Source: Zygnema cylindricum
Lineage: Eukaryota > Streptophyta > Zygnematophyceae > Zygnematales > Zygnemataceae
Length of the DNA stretch: 48,059 nucleotides
Assembly (NCBI GenBank): GCA_037447655.1
Contig: JBBHKE010003261.1
Location: 64,001 to 112,059 of the forward strand
Direction of reading: 5' to 3'
The first letter of the stretch is position 1, and each line of letters opens with the position of its first letter. Positions 1 through 10,478 of the stretch are shown here, one piece after another. Under the pieces are notes generated by a model. It was not told where the DNA came from. It ran no database searches and saw only the letters and a list, made by a program, of their open reading frames with translations. A program made the translations under genes and the position numbers.

Positions 1-93
1 GGAGAAAGAGAAAGGGCAGTATTAGCAGAAGATTCATGGTGGAAGCGCCAAAAGTGGAAGGCAAAGGTAGAAACAGATGAAGTGGGGACATGA
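1..93 (+). CDS. Possible 3'-terminal coding exon of an unidentified gene (partial)
   Basis: Frame 1 is open from the first base of the window to a TGA at 91-93 and encodes 30 residues rich in Trp, Lys and Glu (contains EDSWWKRQKWKAKVE). The composition is protein-like and unlike the AT-rich DNA that follows, so this may be the end of a gene entering from the left. I do not recognise the family, and a 30-codon open frame can occur by chance. A homology search with the sequence to the left of the window would settle it. Confidence 0.25.
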   Translation, partial: GERERAVLAEDSWWKRQKWKAKVETDEVGT

Positions 94-1841
94 ACTTCAA
101 TGAGTGAAATCAACTTTGTACAATGAGTTCAAGAGGATGACAACAAAGAATCTAGACGGAGTTTGGTTGACGTGAGCTTAAACGCCTTAACTTGGCGTCC
201 AAAATAGGTGTATAGAGACGGGTCAAAAGTTTGAAAACTACCTATTGAAGTGTGTGGTATGTACACGGAGACCACTCTCTAGAAGTACAAGGGTTTTCTC
301 GCTCTCTCCGCTGTCTGTGACTCCACTGCTCCTTGCCAACTTGAGAATATAAGTCTGTCCTCCAGGAAGCACAAGAAGATATTCGGGTCAAAGCCTTTCA
401 ACTTCTTGAAGTTTTTAGACTATAAGTCTTACGATACTCAAATATATTCTGACATGGATCCTGAGCTACAAACAAATCAGCATCTTCTTTCTGACGAAGC
501 ATTTATAATTTTTTTAAGGAACTTTTCCCTGTTCTCTGCTTCAGAAAAGTAGTCTAATGACCTTCAGAGTAAATAACAGGAGTTCTGGAATCAAGAATGG
601 ATAGGTTACTGACTTATGTCAGTCTCATGGCCATCAAATTTCATCATTTGACAACCACAATACTTGACGCAGAGATGATTGAAAGGTCCCATAGAAGCCA
701 ACAACTAAATAACTCCACACAGCCAACACATCTTGAAATGTTGGATCATTCACATTCTACCTTCAGAAAGGTATACTGACCATTACAGTAATTCTGGACC
801 CTGTGACGTAAACACATTTAATCAGATCTAAAATGCTTTGGAATAAAAGAGTTGGGCAGAGAAACCAACATTCAAGCATATAACTGTGTCTATGTAGGTC
901 CTAGTTCCAGACATGAACTTGTGTTGTCCAAAAACCTTACAAACCCATACCAATTTCACTCTAAGCTTACTAAAGAGACCAACAAAATGAGGCAAAAGCA
1001 TAAGCTTGGCCAAGGTTCAAATTAGCACAGAATACAATTACAGCACAAAATCAGAAATCCTGAATTGAAACGGATTCACGGTTATACGAGGTTATTCTAT
1101 GTCCGGTCATTTGTAAGTCAATCTAAGCATGTAATTCAGTGTTGTGCCACTTATCCATGCTCTAATCCAAGCTGGTGTGCCACATACATTCTGTATAACA
1201 TACATGTCCCGTTAAATAGGTTATTGTGGTAGTTTACACATACACACAAATTTAAAATAAATTTTCACCATACACGGAAGTTCTGTTAAACAGACATCAG
1301 CATCCAAGTTTTGAAGCCTTTGTCCAATCTTACGGTCTTGGAAAAGTTGAACAGGAAACAAAGATAAGTTATGTCCAGCTTAGTTAAACATAGACTGAAC
1401 TATCCCGGAGGGGTTCTTAACGGCTAAATTAAACGTAATTGTCCAAATGACATGTCCTGGTTTCAAGATACAGAGATTTAACAAAATATATAAGGAGAAA
1501 AATACAAGAGATGATAATGACAATGTGAGTTTGCCTGTAAAATATTATTTTTTCCCCCAATTTTATGTGCACTTCTGTCCATTTTTCTTGATAAAGACCT
1601 CCAATTCAGCGTCAGTCTTCCTTTTGAACAGATTTCTATTGATCTCACATAAAAGAACTAGCTACTCTGCTCAAATTAATTTCAACCACGAGTTCAAATC
1701 ATGATTGTTCCAAGGATAGGCCAATTAACGTCTAAATGTATATTATACCTCCCAGCAAAACCCTGAAACCAACAAGCTTTAACACTTTATGACAAAACTT
1801 CTCTTTGCATCTTTTTCTTTCAATTTTCTTCATTCCCGCTT

Positions 1842-2335
1842 GTGGGCTTCCATACATGCCACAGACGTCTCACCTTAGGGTTTAAGTCATACACGTTGGC
1901 CAAACGCATTCCAATAAGGCATCGCAAATGTGCCACCTCAGCTGCCACATCAGCAGTTGTCATACGCGACTTCACCATGATGGCACCACGTCACCTTCCC
2001 CTGGAGCTCCCAATCTGGTTGTGGCTGCTCTAAGAAAGCAGAGGCGCCCTAACCGGCTAAAGCTTACCGTACATCCCTCGGCGTCCGAGTCAAAACGGAA
2101 TACAGTATCAGTTTTGTGGATGGAGTCTTCGTGCACACAGCCGACATTTAACGGACGCCGGCAGCAAACGCAGAAGTATTTGTGTATTCAAGAATCCAAC
2201 CGAGGCACTGGCAAGCCATTCCGTCCCAGCGTGTTGCTTTTTAGTTTTTACAGCTCCACTTCTTCGACCAGCCTTCGATATCATAGCGGCGTAGCCAACG
2301 ATCAACTTTTCAGGGGCATACCGGTATAGCAAGAT
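1842..2335. other. GC-richer patch with overlapping short open frames on both strands
   Basis: This block is clearly richer in G+C than its flanks. It is open on the plus strand at 1928-2329 (133 codons) and on the minus strand at 2332-2108 (74 codons). It might be a first exon or CpG-rich promoter of an unrecognised gene, or a decayed repeat. Neither translation matches a family I know, so no product is assigned. Confidence 0.2.
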
Positions 2336-2560
2336 CCTTCACTTTTCACGTCTTTTTTTTTGTATCTTTTGGTCCCTCCCTCCGGATTCACAAACACTAA
2401 AAGATCCATAGAAATTACCACCGTAACAGTCATAATAATGAACTTTCAATAATTATAGAGTGACTTGCTGAACAAAAATCATGGGTGTAGTTCAAAATAT
2501 GGGAGTGTACCATAGTCCATGCGACGAAATCTCTAGTTTATTGCAATGACCAGTATGGCA

Positions 2561-2590
2561 GTACTATACTGTACTATACTGTACTGGACT
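2561..2590. repeat. Short tandem repeat, 10-base unit
   Basis: Three adjacent copies of a 10-base unit (GTACTATACT twice, then GTACTGGACT). It is a minor low-complexity tract in the intergenic region. Confidence 0.7.
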
Positions 2591-3599
2591 GCGTGCCTTA
2601 CTTGTTGCTGCAGGGCGTTGTAAACATGATATTCTCTGTAGACTTCTAAACATAGCAGAACGCAAAGGCTGCTTCAATGTTTGTTTTATTTGTCCAGCGT
2701 TGTTCAGTGCTCTTCCAGTCTTTCGTTAGTTAGAGATTTGCAACTTATTGCATTGGTTTCTCTACTTCTATATTTCAGACAGAGATACTGAGCCTGGCTC
2801 AATAGTACTTGGTTGTGTTAACCTTCGGGAATTCTGGTTATTTGTCCAAGTTTTCAAGTTAATTGTGAATCTTTGGCAATTTGGTTACATTAAAAAAATC
2901 CAAAAGTTAGTCAAAATTTGTCATTTTTTCAAAACACCTAGCTATTCTAGCCTCCTCCTTCTGACCCAATTTGGCTTCTGCATCTTCATTATTCATTCAA
3001 GATACTGAGCCATTAACCTTTTTTCTACTTAATTTCAGCTTTCTCTTGTTTATTTTAAATACAATCAGAACTCCTTTAATTTCCCAGGATCCTTCAGACA
3101 GATAGTTGATATGCAAAAGACCATTTCATTTTGTTTTTTAGATGACAGGTCTTTACAGCTCTTTCCATGTTCTTTCCTTCGCTTGTTTTGTGACGTTTTC
3201 ACTGCTTATTCGCTATCTGAAACTTACAATGAACAAAATTCCAACAACTGGCACAGTTTCCTCTCTTTATCACCAGAAAATATTGTTTTCGACTTTCCTG
3301 GTTAAGAACAGATTTTGACACAGAAGAGGTTCTACCTGCTGAGCTCTATGGCATTTGAATTGATCTTCTGTCAAATATTAGCATCGTGCATTTCAACACC
3401 ATATGCTGCCCATACACATAGGTTAGACTTTCTACTTTTTAACCAGCTAGAGCTGATGCTGTCCATACATCTCTGTCGGCTCATTCTACACTTCAACACA
3501 CATGAACTCAAGAAGACGACGGCAGAAGGCAAGACATATCATACTTAAGAAATAAATTACTAATGGAATGCAAGCACACCCATAATGCAGCTTCAACTT

Positions 3600-4146
3600 C
3601 AGGGTGCGGCACATCAGATCATCTCAACACCAATGTACGAAGTGGGCAAATATAGATGCTATACTTCCAAGGTTCCAAGGTGAATGTCTTGCAGACTATT
3701 GCACCTGTACATAGATAACATATTTACTATATTTTACACACCGCACGCTGCGAAGCCTACAACTTTCCTACACTCTGCACAGCTGTCATACCACACACCC
3801 ATCGCTACGAGGGCATATGCAGTTTTGCATGAAGCTGACTAAAAACAGGCAGTTATATAAATGACGTATCTACTTATTCACAGCTTTTTGCTGCTGCTTT
3901 TTGTAAAATGGGAGTTTTGTATGTAATAAAAACTGTTTGTTTTTTCTCCGTAAAACTCCAGCGTGGCATCGAAATCATGTGCCATGAGCCTTACGTTGGT
4001 ACTTTCCATATCACTGAGATTGTGGAAATCAGCTGGTTTGTGTACAACAGAGGATACTCTAGGAGAATTGTCAAGCGAATTATGTAGAGAAATTAGCAAC
4101 CCTCGCTTAATCGAAAAAAGTGACAGTGACAGCTGAAGATCTTGCC
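3600..4146 (-). other. Probable 3' untranslated region and downstream flank of the MYB gene
   Basis: This lies directly downstream of the MYB stop codon on the minus strand. The 73-codon minus-strand frame at 3878-4099 has no family features and is best read as 3' UTR or flank. The true polyadenylation site cannot be placed from sequence alone. Confidence 0.4.
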
Positions 4147-6530
4147 CTAATGTGGCATATTCATGCCATACTCGCTATTAAAGGGAGGAAGATCCACAAA
4201 ATATGAGGGTCCACTACGAGCGGAAAAATTCCCATCTAAGAGGGGAGGAGGTAAAGGACTATCTGGTGATGGAACACCTGTCCACAGTAGCTCTTCTAAC
4301 ATGACTGTCTCTAAGGTACTAGCATGGCTGTCTTCTTGCAGACAGTCAAGAGACGACGAACTGCCGCCTGATTGGCTGTTGGAAGTCGTAAAGAGAATGT
4401 CAAGCAAAGACGACATTGAATCCTGGTTTGCGTCTACTTGTAAAGCAGAATCTGCCGTCCTATTCATACTGTCAGATAAATCCATACTCAATTCTTCCCA
4501 ATCTGAGACTCGAGAATCTGGGATTCCGTTTCTTGTAAAAAAGTTGCCATCTGCAAATTGTTGAATGCTAGGAGGCAGACCAGCAATGGAGGGGGAAACT
4601 GAAGCCGAAGGAGGGATGTTAAAGGATGCAGCCATTACTTGAGTGGAGGATTTTTTGTCTTTTGTCTCGAGAAGGAAAGGTTGTACACTGTCAAAGGAAT
4701 GCTTTAATTGCAGAGCATTACTCTCCTGTCTGACAGTCCTGTCCAAGGGGAGGCCACCAGGAAAGCTTAGCCAAGAAGACGTCATATTTTGCTCCAAATT
4801 TGTAGGTGGTGACCAGGACTGTGAAGTGAACTCAACAGCACTCTTTGCAGAAAAATCACTCCTTATTTTCCGAGAACTCTGTTGCTGTACTTCTTCGGCA
4901 GTATTATTGCGAGGCGAATGAAGAAAGGTGGCAGGAGAGGGTGATGGACTCATTGCAGGAGATGTGATTGAATTCAGAATAGAGAGGTCAAGTGAAGGCT
5001 TTCCGTTGGGCCATTCTCCGTGGTAAGAGGTCGTAAGCTGGTCCATACCATTTGTACCTAAGAAAGAAGGAAGCTGTGTATTGGAGCCACCGGCAGGAGG
5101 AGGAATATGGACAGTGGAGGCCGCCATTGCTTGTGCTTCACCGTTTTGTAAATGGGAAGCAATTTTGAGAGACCCACATTGGCCGACAGAGTGAACAAGA
5201 CTACTGGGAAGTTCCTGTAAAAGATATGGTACAGACCTGGAATTTGTCAGGAAAAGGGTGGTGGCACATTATACCTGGCAAAGGATATATTTTGCAATTA
5301 ATGGAAGATATTGGTCATGGTTATATTGAGCACAAAAAGTCAAATATTCTAAGAAAATAACCAAGTCACAGTAAAAGAGATAGTCAAATTTTTTCTCTCC
5401 CATTCAATCTCTATACATGGAGATGATCACTTACGCGTGAAAAGCACCAAAAGTAACAAATAAATCCAAAATGGCATTTATGTAACATACTTGAATTGAG
5501 GCAGTATTTCCTGCGTTCTGGGCACAAAACTCCATGCCCTCTGGATCATTTTCATAAAGCTGTTTTCGTAAAGTCAAAACATTTGATTTATACTGCAAAG
5601 ATTCAAACAAAGAGGACCACAATTAGTCAGCGAAATGCAAACACGCAATAACTCTTGACAAAATCAGTATAACTTCTGTCAGTATACATTTAACTTCCTC
5701 ACAGATAAAAGGAGATAGAAATATCTTAGCCTAAATGAAATTGAAGGATATCTAGCGCATCGAAATGAACTCCTTATTACACAAAAATGACAGAAGTCAG
5801 ACTGTTCTAAAGACTCCATTTTCACATGGATTCAAAGATTGGAACATTAAAAAACATCACTTGAAACCTAGGTCACTTTTGTCCCATTGTAAATGCCCGG
5901 AAACCCCGTTCGGTGAGAAACTGGCTACAAACTCACCTCATCCTCTGCCAAATATTTCGCCAAAAGAGCGGGATACTTCTTCTTCAAATGGGAATGCCAC
6001 CGATTCTGCAAAACAGGATTAAGACCTCTCAAACCCATCAGTTGTCAACCTCCAAAAATAGAAACATCAAGAAAATCCTTATTTCAAGTAATTTTTCCGC
6101 ACCCAATTACACGCCATTTCCGAAACAAAGCAAAACCTTCAAGGAATGCCACCTTTCCACTGCCAATCCCTCCCTGCATTGTCCCATGGACCTGAACTCT
6201 CTCTCCCTCGCCCCCCACCTTGATCGATCCGTCGGTCCTTCCCTCCATGCTCTTGGCCATGACCGCCCACTTGGGTCCGATGGCAGAAAAGGCGCAGACA
6301 ATGAGGCGGTCCTCCTGGGCAGCAAACGGCCGTTTGCTGACGGCCGGATGCAGGTGGTGCCTCCAACGCAGCCGGCAACTTTTCCCCCCGCGGCCTGGTC
6401 CAGGCAGTCTCTTAGCCAGAGCTTCCCACCGGCGGGGGCCTTCTGCCGCTACCAGACGCCGAAGGGCCGCGTCTTCCGCCGCACTCCACGGGCGACGGGC
6501 GGCGGCACGCGATGCTGACGAGGAGTCCAT
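4147..6530 (-). CDS. R2R3-MYB transcription factor, four exons, complete
   Basis: Nuclear DNA-binding transcription factor. Exons on the minus strand are 6530-6219, 6005-5937, 5592-5491 and 5214-4147 (stop included). All three introns are GT-AG and phase 0, giving 516 residues. Exon 1 encodes R2 with its three spaced tryptophans (RRPWSAAED, RRWEALAK, KSCRLRW) and most of R3 (KRPFAAQEDRLIV, GPKWAVMAKSM). Exon 2 completes R3 helix 3 (NRWHSHLKKKYPALL). The 355-residue last exon is rich in Ser, Pro and Asn, like an activation domain. The first R3 tryptophan is Phe, as is usual in plants. R2 has two extra residues (PGPGRGGKSC where PGRSGKSC is typical), and the R3 recognition helix reads TDGSIKNRW where TDNA-KNHW is usual. 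The start at 6530 leaves 12 residues before R2; an in-frame ATG at 6713 would add 61. The fold resembles the AtMYB25/44/109-like groups, but the exact subgroup is uncertain. Confidence 0.88.
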
Positions 6531-7149
6531 GAGGGTCTTCGCAGTGAGGGAGAGGCTGCCTCGGCACGAGGAGGGAGTGAGAGGAGAAGCGGTGCGCGGC
6601 AGAGTCTGAAAAGAAGTCGTTCTGTGGTGCAAGAACCGCTGCTCGCTCAGGACTTTGAGCTTCGGCCCTTTTGGGGTCAGCCGCGGAGGCAGAGGGGAGG
6701 GTGACGTTTGCACGTGGGTCTAAAGGAGACGTCGACGCAAACGACAACTGCGTGGCTAGCGCTGGAGGACGACTGAATCTTTATTGACATCTTTCAAGGG
6801 ACGAATGGTACGCAAGGACTGAGGAGCTGAGTTTGATTGTTTTGTCTTTAACTGTTTGTCGTTTCTGACGAAGCTGTGTGGGGTGGGTGCACCTGCTTTG
6901 GGGTGGCAGGCGGCAGCGATTTGGTAAAAGATTTTATACACGCGTCAGTTTTTTATGGAAACACCGTTGACCTCTCGCTGTTCCGAGCAAATTTTTGTTT
7001 TTATCCTTTTGGACAAATCCTTACCTAGACTTGGTTCTGTCGCGCACCGGAATTATTTTGTGGTCCGTACAAGTCAATATGGAAAACGGATATAAACCAG
7101 TGTCAACTGCAAGGCTGCATCGGTTTGATGGATTCTAGATTATACTGTA
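6531..7149 (-). promoter_or_regulatory. Upstream region of the MYB gene (5' UTR and promoter, inferred)
   Basis: Bases 6531-6740 continue the GC-rich composition of MYB exon 1 and contain an in-frame upstream ATG at 6713, so transcription probably starts within or beyond this block. From about 6750 the sequence becomes AT-rich. I do not see a convincing TATA box at a fixed distance. The first transposon boundary is at about 7150, so the gene-proximal promoter is short. Confidence 0.35.
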
Positions 7150-7303
7150 CAACACCGCCAATCGTTATTAGCGTTTAGAAATTATAAGTGTTAAAAATTA
7201 ATTAGCGTTATTAGCGCTAATTTGAGTTTTTCAAGATTTCGAAAAAAAAGTTTACTCTAATTGATCCATAAAGCTGATTTGGGTACAACGGGGATGCCAT
7301 CAG

Positions 7304-8141
7304 TACACCGTGAATCGCTATTAGCGTGTTGGTCGCTAATTGAGGTACCCTGATTTTTTGGGCAAATTCTCAAATAGAATTAGACATTCTAAATGTTCCT
7401 ACACGATATTTGAGGTTTACCATAAAATAGGATTCATTATTCTAATACAGTGCCATCGTAAATAGTGTGGTGTACGGTCTGTCATAGACGTACTTTTTTG
7501 TACTTTTTAAAGTAGAAAAGTACAGAAAAGATATTCACGCTGTCAAGGAGTCGCGCTAACATGTAATTGCGTAAATGTATGCCGACATTCGCGGATGTCA
7601 AAAAAACGCGACGGCGTACGATTTGAACAATTTCGTAAATGCACATATTTTAGTGTGGAGATATTCTGCACCGAAAATTATTACAAAGCAGATTACAAAT
7701 TAGAGTATACGAAAAATTATAACAAAAATTATTTCCAAAAAAAACGACATTCCCAATTAGCGTAAATAACGCTAATAGTTTCATTACACTATCTATTTCA
7801 TTACGCTAATAGCGATTCACGGTGTAGTGTTGGGTATCGAGGACCTATTGCCGATACTCGATATATATCGAATTTTACGTACCCGATAATCGATATATCG
7901 AGACCATGTACGGAGAAGCTAAATATCCAGATTTTTTTTTTTTTTCTGGATTTTATTTTTCAAACCCCGTGGCGAGCGCTCAGTTTTGGGGGGGGTGCGG
8001 GGGTCCGTACGATTTTGCGTACGGTTAACCGTACGCTCCCTGTACGGTAGGTACGATATATCGAGGACTTTGCTCGATCGATATTCGATATATCGAATAT
8101 CGAAATTATCGCGATATGAGACTACTCGATACCCAACACTA
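7304..8141. mobile_element. hAT-type MITE with 8-base TSD, itself interrupted
   Basis: Terminal inverted repeats are TAGTGTTGGGTATCGAG on the left (TA at 7304-7305, the rest from 7827) and its reverse complement ending at 8141. The 8-base TSD GCCATCAG is present at 7296-7303 and 8142-8149. Without the insert the element is 317 bases. The interior has repeated CGATAT/ATATCG words near both ends and GTACGG-rich palindromic sequence in the middle. It has no coding capacity. Confidence 0.8.
7306..7824. mobile_element. TA-target MITE inserted in the first TA of the hAT MITE
   Basis: It begins CACCGTGAATCGCTATTAGC and ends with the inverse copy, flanked by TA at 7304-7305 and 7825-7826. The TA is the first dinucleotide of the surrounding hAT terminal repeat. 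It is 519 bases with no coding capacity. Related copies are at 10293-10478 and 42643-43140. TA duplication suggests mobilisation by a Tc1/mariner-type transposase (inference). Confidence 0.8.
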
Positions 8142-8590
8142 GCCATCAGGATCTTCACAGTAAAATAAGTAAAAAAACGAAGTCTGACAAATCGTACACC
8201 GTCGCGTCCCTTTTATAGTTTACTCTAATTTATTCATAACTCTAATTTGGGCTATCTCCCCGTATAATTAATACGCGATCAATAAATTTACACTAAAATA
8301 GGTACGATCTCATTCTGCCTTTTATTATGGGCGCAGTTTTATGTGCGATCGCGATTATTTTAATCCATATTTCGTACTTTTCTACTTAACAAAGTACAAT
8401 TTGTACGGACTTATACGTCCGTACACCACACTATTCACCAAAATCATAAATTATAATTATTAACGCTAATTCACCAGAACCTTTATTAACGTAAAAAAAA
8501 AACTAGTGTTATTAATTCTATTTCAGGTTTTGGGGTCAAAATTTGGGGGTGCTGATATAGCGTTCATAACGCTAATAACTATTGGCGCTA

Positions 8591-9009
8591 TACCATCCAG
8601 AGCAAACAAGGGGCAAAGCCGACAACTTACATGCGATACAGCAAAGCTCGAAACTTATGATAGGGATCTTATCATTCATGTGCAAAATTGTAGGTATGCA
8701 CACGCACACTATGAGTAAAAATGCATATCGGGGTACATCGGCAGTGGGTTATTGCCAGGTATAAATCTCCAACCGTAAACCCCTATAAGTTACAAAATTT
8801 GGCATGCCGAGCCTCGTAGTATTTCGAGAGTCCCCAAATTATGTTTTGGATGTTTTTAAATCCGGCGAATTCCTGCCCCGATCGGCTTACAACGACGGGC
8901 CACATCACCATGTTTATGTAGGCAAGATGCCGACGCGGCTAAGGCAGGAAAAAGACAAACATCTAAAAACAAGTTATGTACGGTATTGTGGAATGTACTG
9001 TGCTATACG
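8591..9009. other. Short unassigned stretch between transposons
   Basis: About 420 bases between the right end of the outer TA-flanked element and the next hAT-like terminus. Short open frames cross it on both strands but carry no recognisable motif. I see no gene here. Confidence 0.4.
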
Positions 9010-10282
9010 TAGTGTTGTGCCATAAATATATCGAATGGTTAGAGGGCTCTATATATCGCTCCGGGACGCGATGAATTTGGAAGGAAGTGGAGGGTCCATA
9101 CATATTTGGTAATGTCAAATGCACGGTAAATATCACGGCAAATCGCATGGAATAATCCCACCCACCCTCCTCCCACTGAGGGCGCGCCACCCGAGGAGGG
9201 CGGCTTTTTTGAAAAACAATTGACCTAGCGTCACTTCGATTTATCGCGATAGGAGTAAATAAAAAAATCGATTGATATATCGGCCATATATCGCGATATT
9301 GAGCTTCTCGATTTATTGTGGTGATATATCAATCTAGTTTGTTTTCTAATTAACTTCAAAGCACGTTTTTATTGTAGTAAAGGTGATATGTTCCCATGTA
9401 GATAAATAAACTTTAAAAGACCGCATCTTATCTCCATAAGCGTTTGGTCGATTCACGTGTTGTTTGTTCGTATTTTACAATATTCTTTTTATTGTATGTA
9501 TTTTAGAATCCACGTAGCCACAAAGTTTTCGTCTTGTTTGCTTGTACCGACAAGGTTGCATTTACCGAATGTTTGTAATGGTTTTTTGCAATTTTTGTAG
9601 TGCTATTTTTGTTTATATGTCATTGTGTCCCTTACACCGTAATGTTTTGTAGCCTATAGATACCTATATTTACATAATAATATTATCACTGCGAAAATGG
9701 GGGTTATTATGAACATCAAAAGCAAGATCTATATTGACCAAAATATGTAATGTATCTTACATTGGAAATTGATATGTTTTGAAGCAAGCGTTTCTAACAA
9801 TTTACAGAGGAGAAACAATATTTTTTTCTAAATGCTTGCAATGTGTTAAATCACCTGTTAAAAAGGTAAAAAAAGTTATATTATGTACTAGTGGAATTTG
9901 GAATGGAGTTAAGAGTCATGTTTTTTTTTGTTATGGAGTATTTTTTATTTGTATACAGGTGCTCCACCCTATAATGGGTTTCATTCTCTGGTTATTAAAA
10001 ATAAGACATTTTTGTAGGTGGTACAAGTCCAAACTAAGTTTGTTAATTAAGTTTTTCAAACTATGGACCCGATCGTGATTCATGGCATGAGATCATTTGA
10101 ATTGTTTACAGTACAAGCATATAATGGTATATAGTTTTAGGGTACAACGATATCACACAAATACAACTATATAGCGATAACAGTTGACTTGTCACTTCTC
10201 GATATATAGTGATCCCTTGCTGTTCAATAATCGATAATATCGGTTACTAGAATTATAGCGATGATAAATTTACACAACACTA
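9010..10282. mobile_element. Putative hAT-like non-autonomous element
   Basis: The left end TAGTGTTGTG at 9010 is mirrored by CACAACACTA ending at 10282. Near both ends there are runs of ATATCG/CGATAT words, and 9150-9215 resembles the GC-rich internal part of the neighbouring hAT MITEs. No matching 8-base TSD is seen (left GCTATACG, right TTGAATAA), so the copy may be old or rearranged. The AT-rich 99-codon frame at 9779-10078 shows no transposase features. Confidence 0.45.
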
Positions 10283-10292
10283 TTGAATAATA

Positions 10293-10478
10293 CACCTTGA
10301 ATCGTTATTAGCGTATAGAAATTATTAGTGTAAAGAAAGAATTAGCGTCATTCATTCTAATTTAGTGTTAAGAGACGTACACGTCCTTAAATAATGTAAT
10401 TTATTATATTTAAGGTATCAATGTCAAAATTTTGGGGTGCCGATATAGCGTACATAAGGCTAATAACGATTCACGGTG
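10293..10478. mobile_element. Short TA-target MITE, same family as 7306-7824
   Basis: The element is 186 bases. It starts CACCTTGAATCGTTATTAGC and ends CTAATAACGATTCACGGTG, with TA on both sides. It again sits exactly at the first TA of a TAGTGTTGGG hAT terminus (10479), like the copy at 7306-7824. Its interior is almost entirely terminal and subterminal sequence. Confidence 0.75.

Larger units (their letters stand above)
94..3600. other. Intergenic stretch without recognisable genes
   Basis: About 3.5 kb of mostly AT-rich sequence. The open frames here are short, overlap on both strands and show no family motif. If the frame at 1-93 is real, the first few hundred bases would be its 3' untranslated region. 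I see no terminal inverted repeats, LTRs or tRNA-like folds. The only compositional outlier is the patch at about 1842-2335. Confidence 0.4.
7150..8590. mobile_element. Tc1/mariner-like element with TA flanks, interrupted by nested MITEs
   Basis: The left end (CCAATCGTTATTAGCG at 7159) and right end (CGCTAATAACTATTGG ending near 8585) are inverted copies, each next to a TA. Inside, from 7296 to 8149, sits a hAT-type MITE with its own 8-base TSD. The right arm (for example 8378-8443) is an inverted, diverged copy of the left half of the MITE at 7306-7824, so the two belong to one family. No transposase frame is visible, so the element is non-autonomous. Ends are placed to within a few bases. 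Confidence 0.55.

Noticed and set aside
1928-2329. A 133-codon plus-strand frame near the left end
   Set aside because: No recognisable domain, and an overlapping minus-strand frame is equally open. It is kept only as a GC-richer patch.
7919-8168. Overlapping frames on both strands at 7919-8168
   Set aside because: They arise from palindromic GTACGG and CGATAT sequence within a hAT MITE, which gives mirror-image open frames.
9779-10078. A 99-codon plus-strand frame inside a hAT-like element
   Set aside because: The translation is AT-driven (Phe, Ile, Lys) with no transposase motif, and related elements do not share it.
9010-10290. TTGAATAA (10283-10290) as a TSD of the hAT-like element at 9010-10282 or of that at 10479-11527
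   Set aside because: The matching positions read GCTATACG and TAATGAAT. Only a partial TGAATA match exists, so no TSD is claimed.
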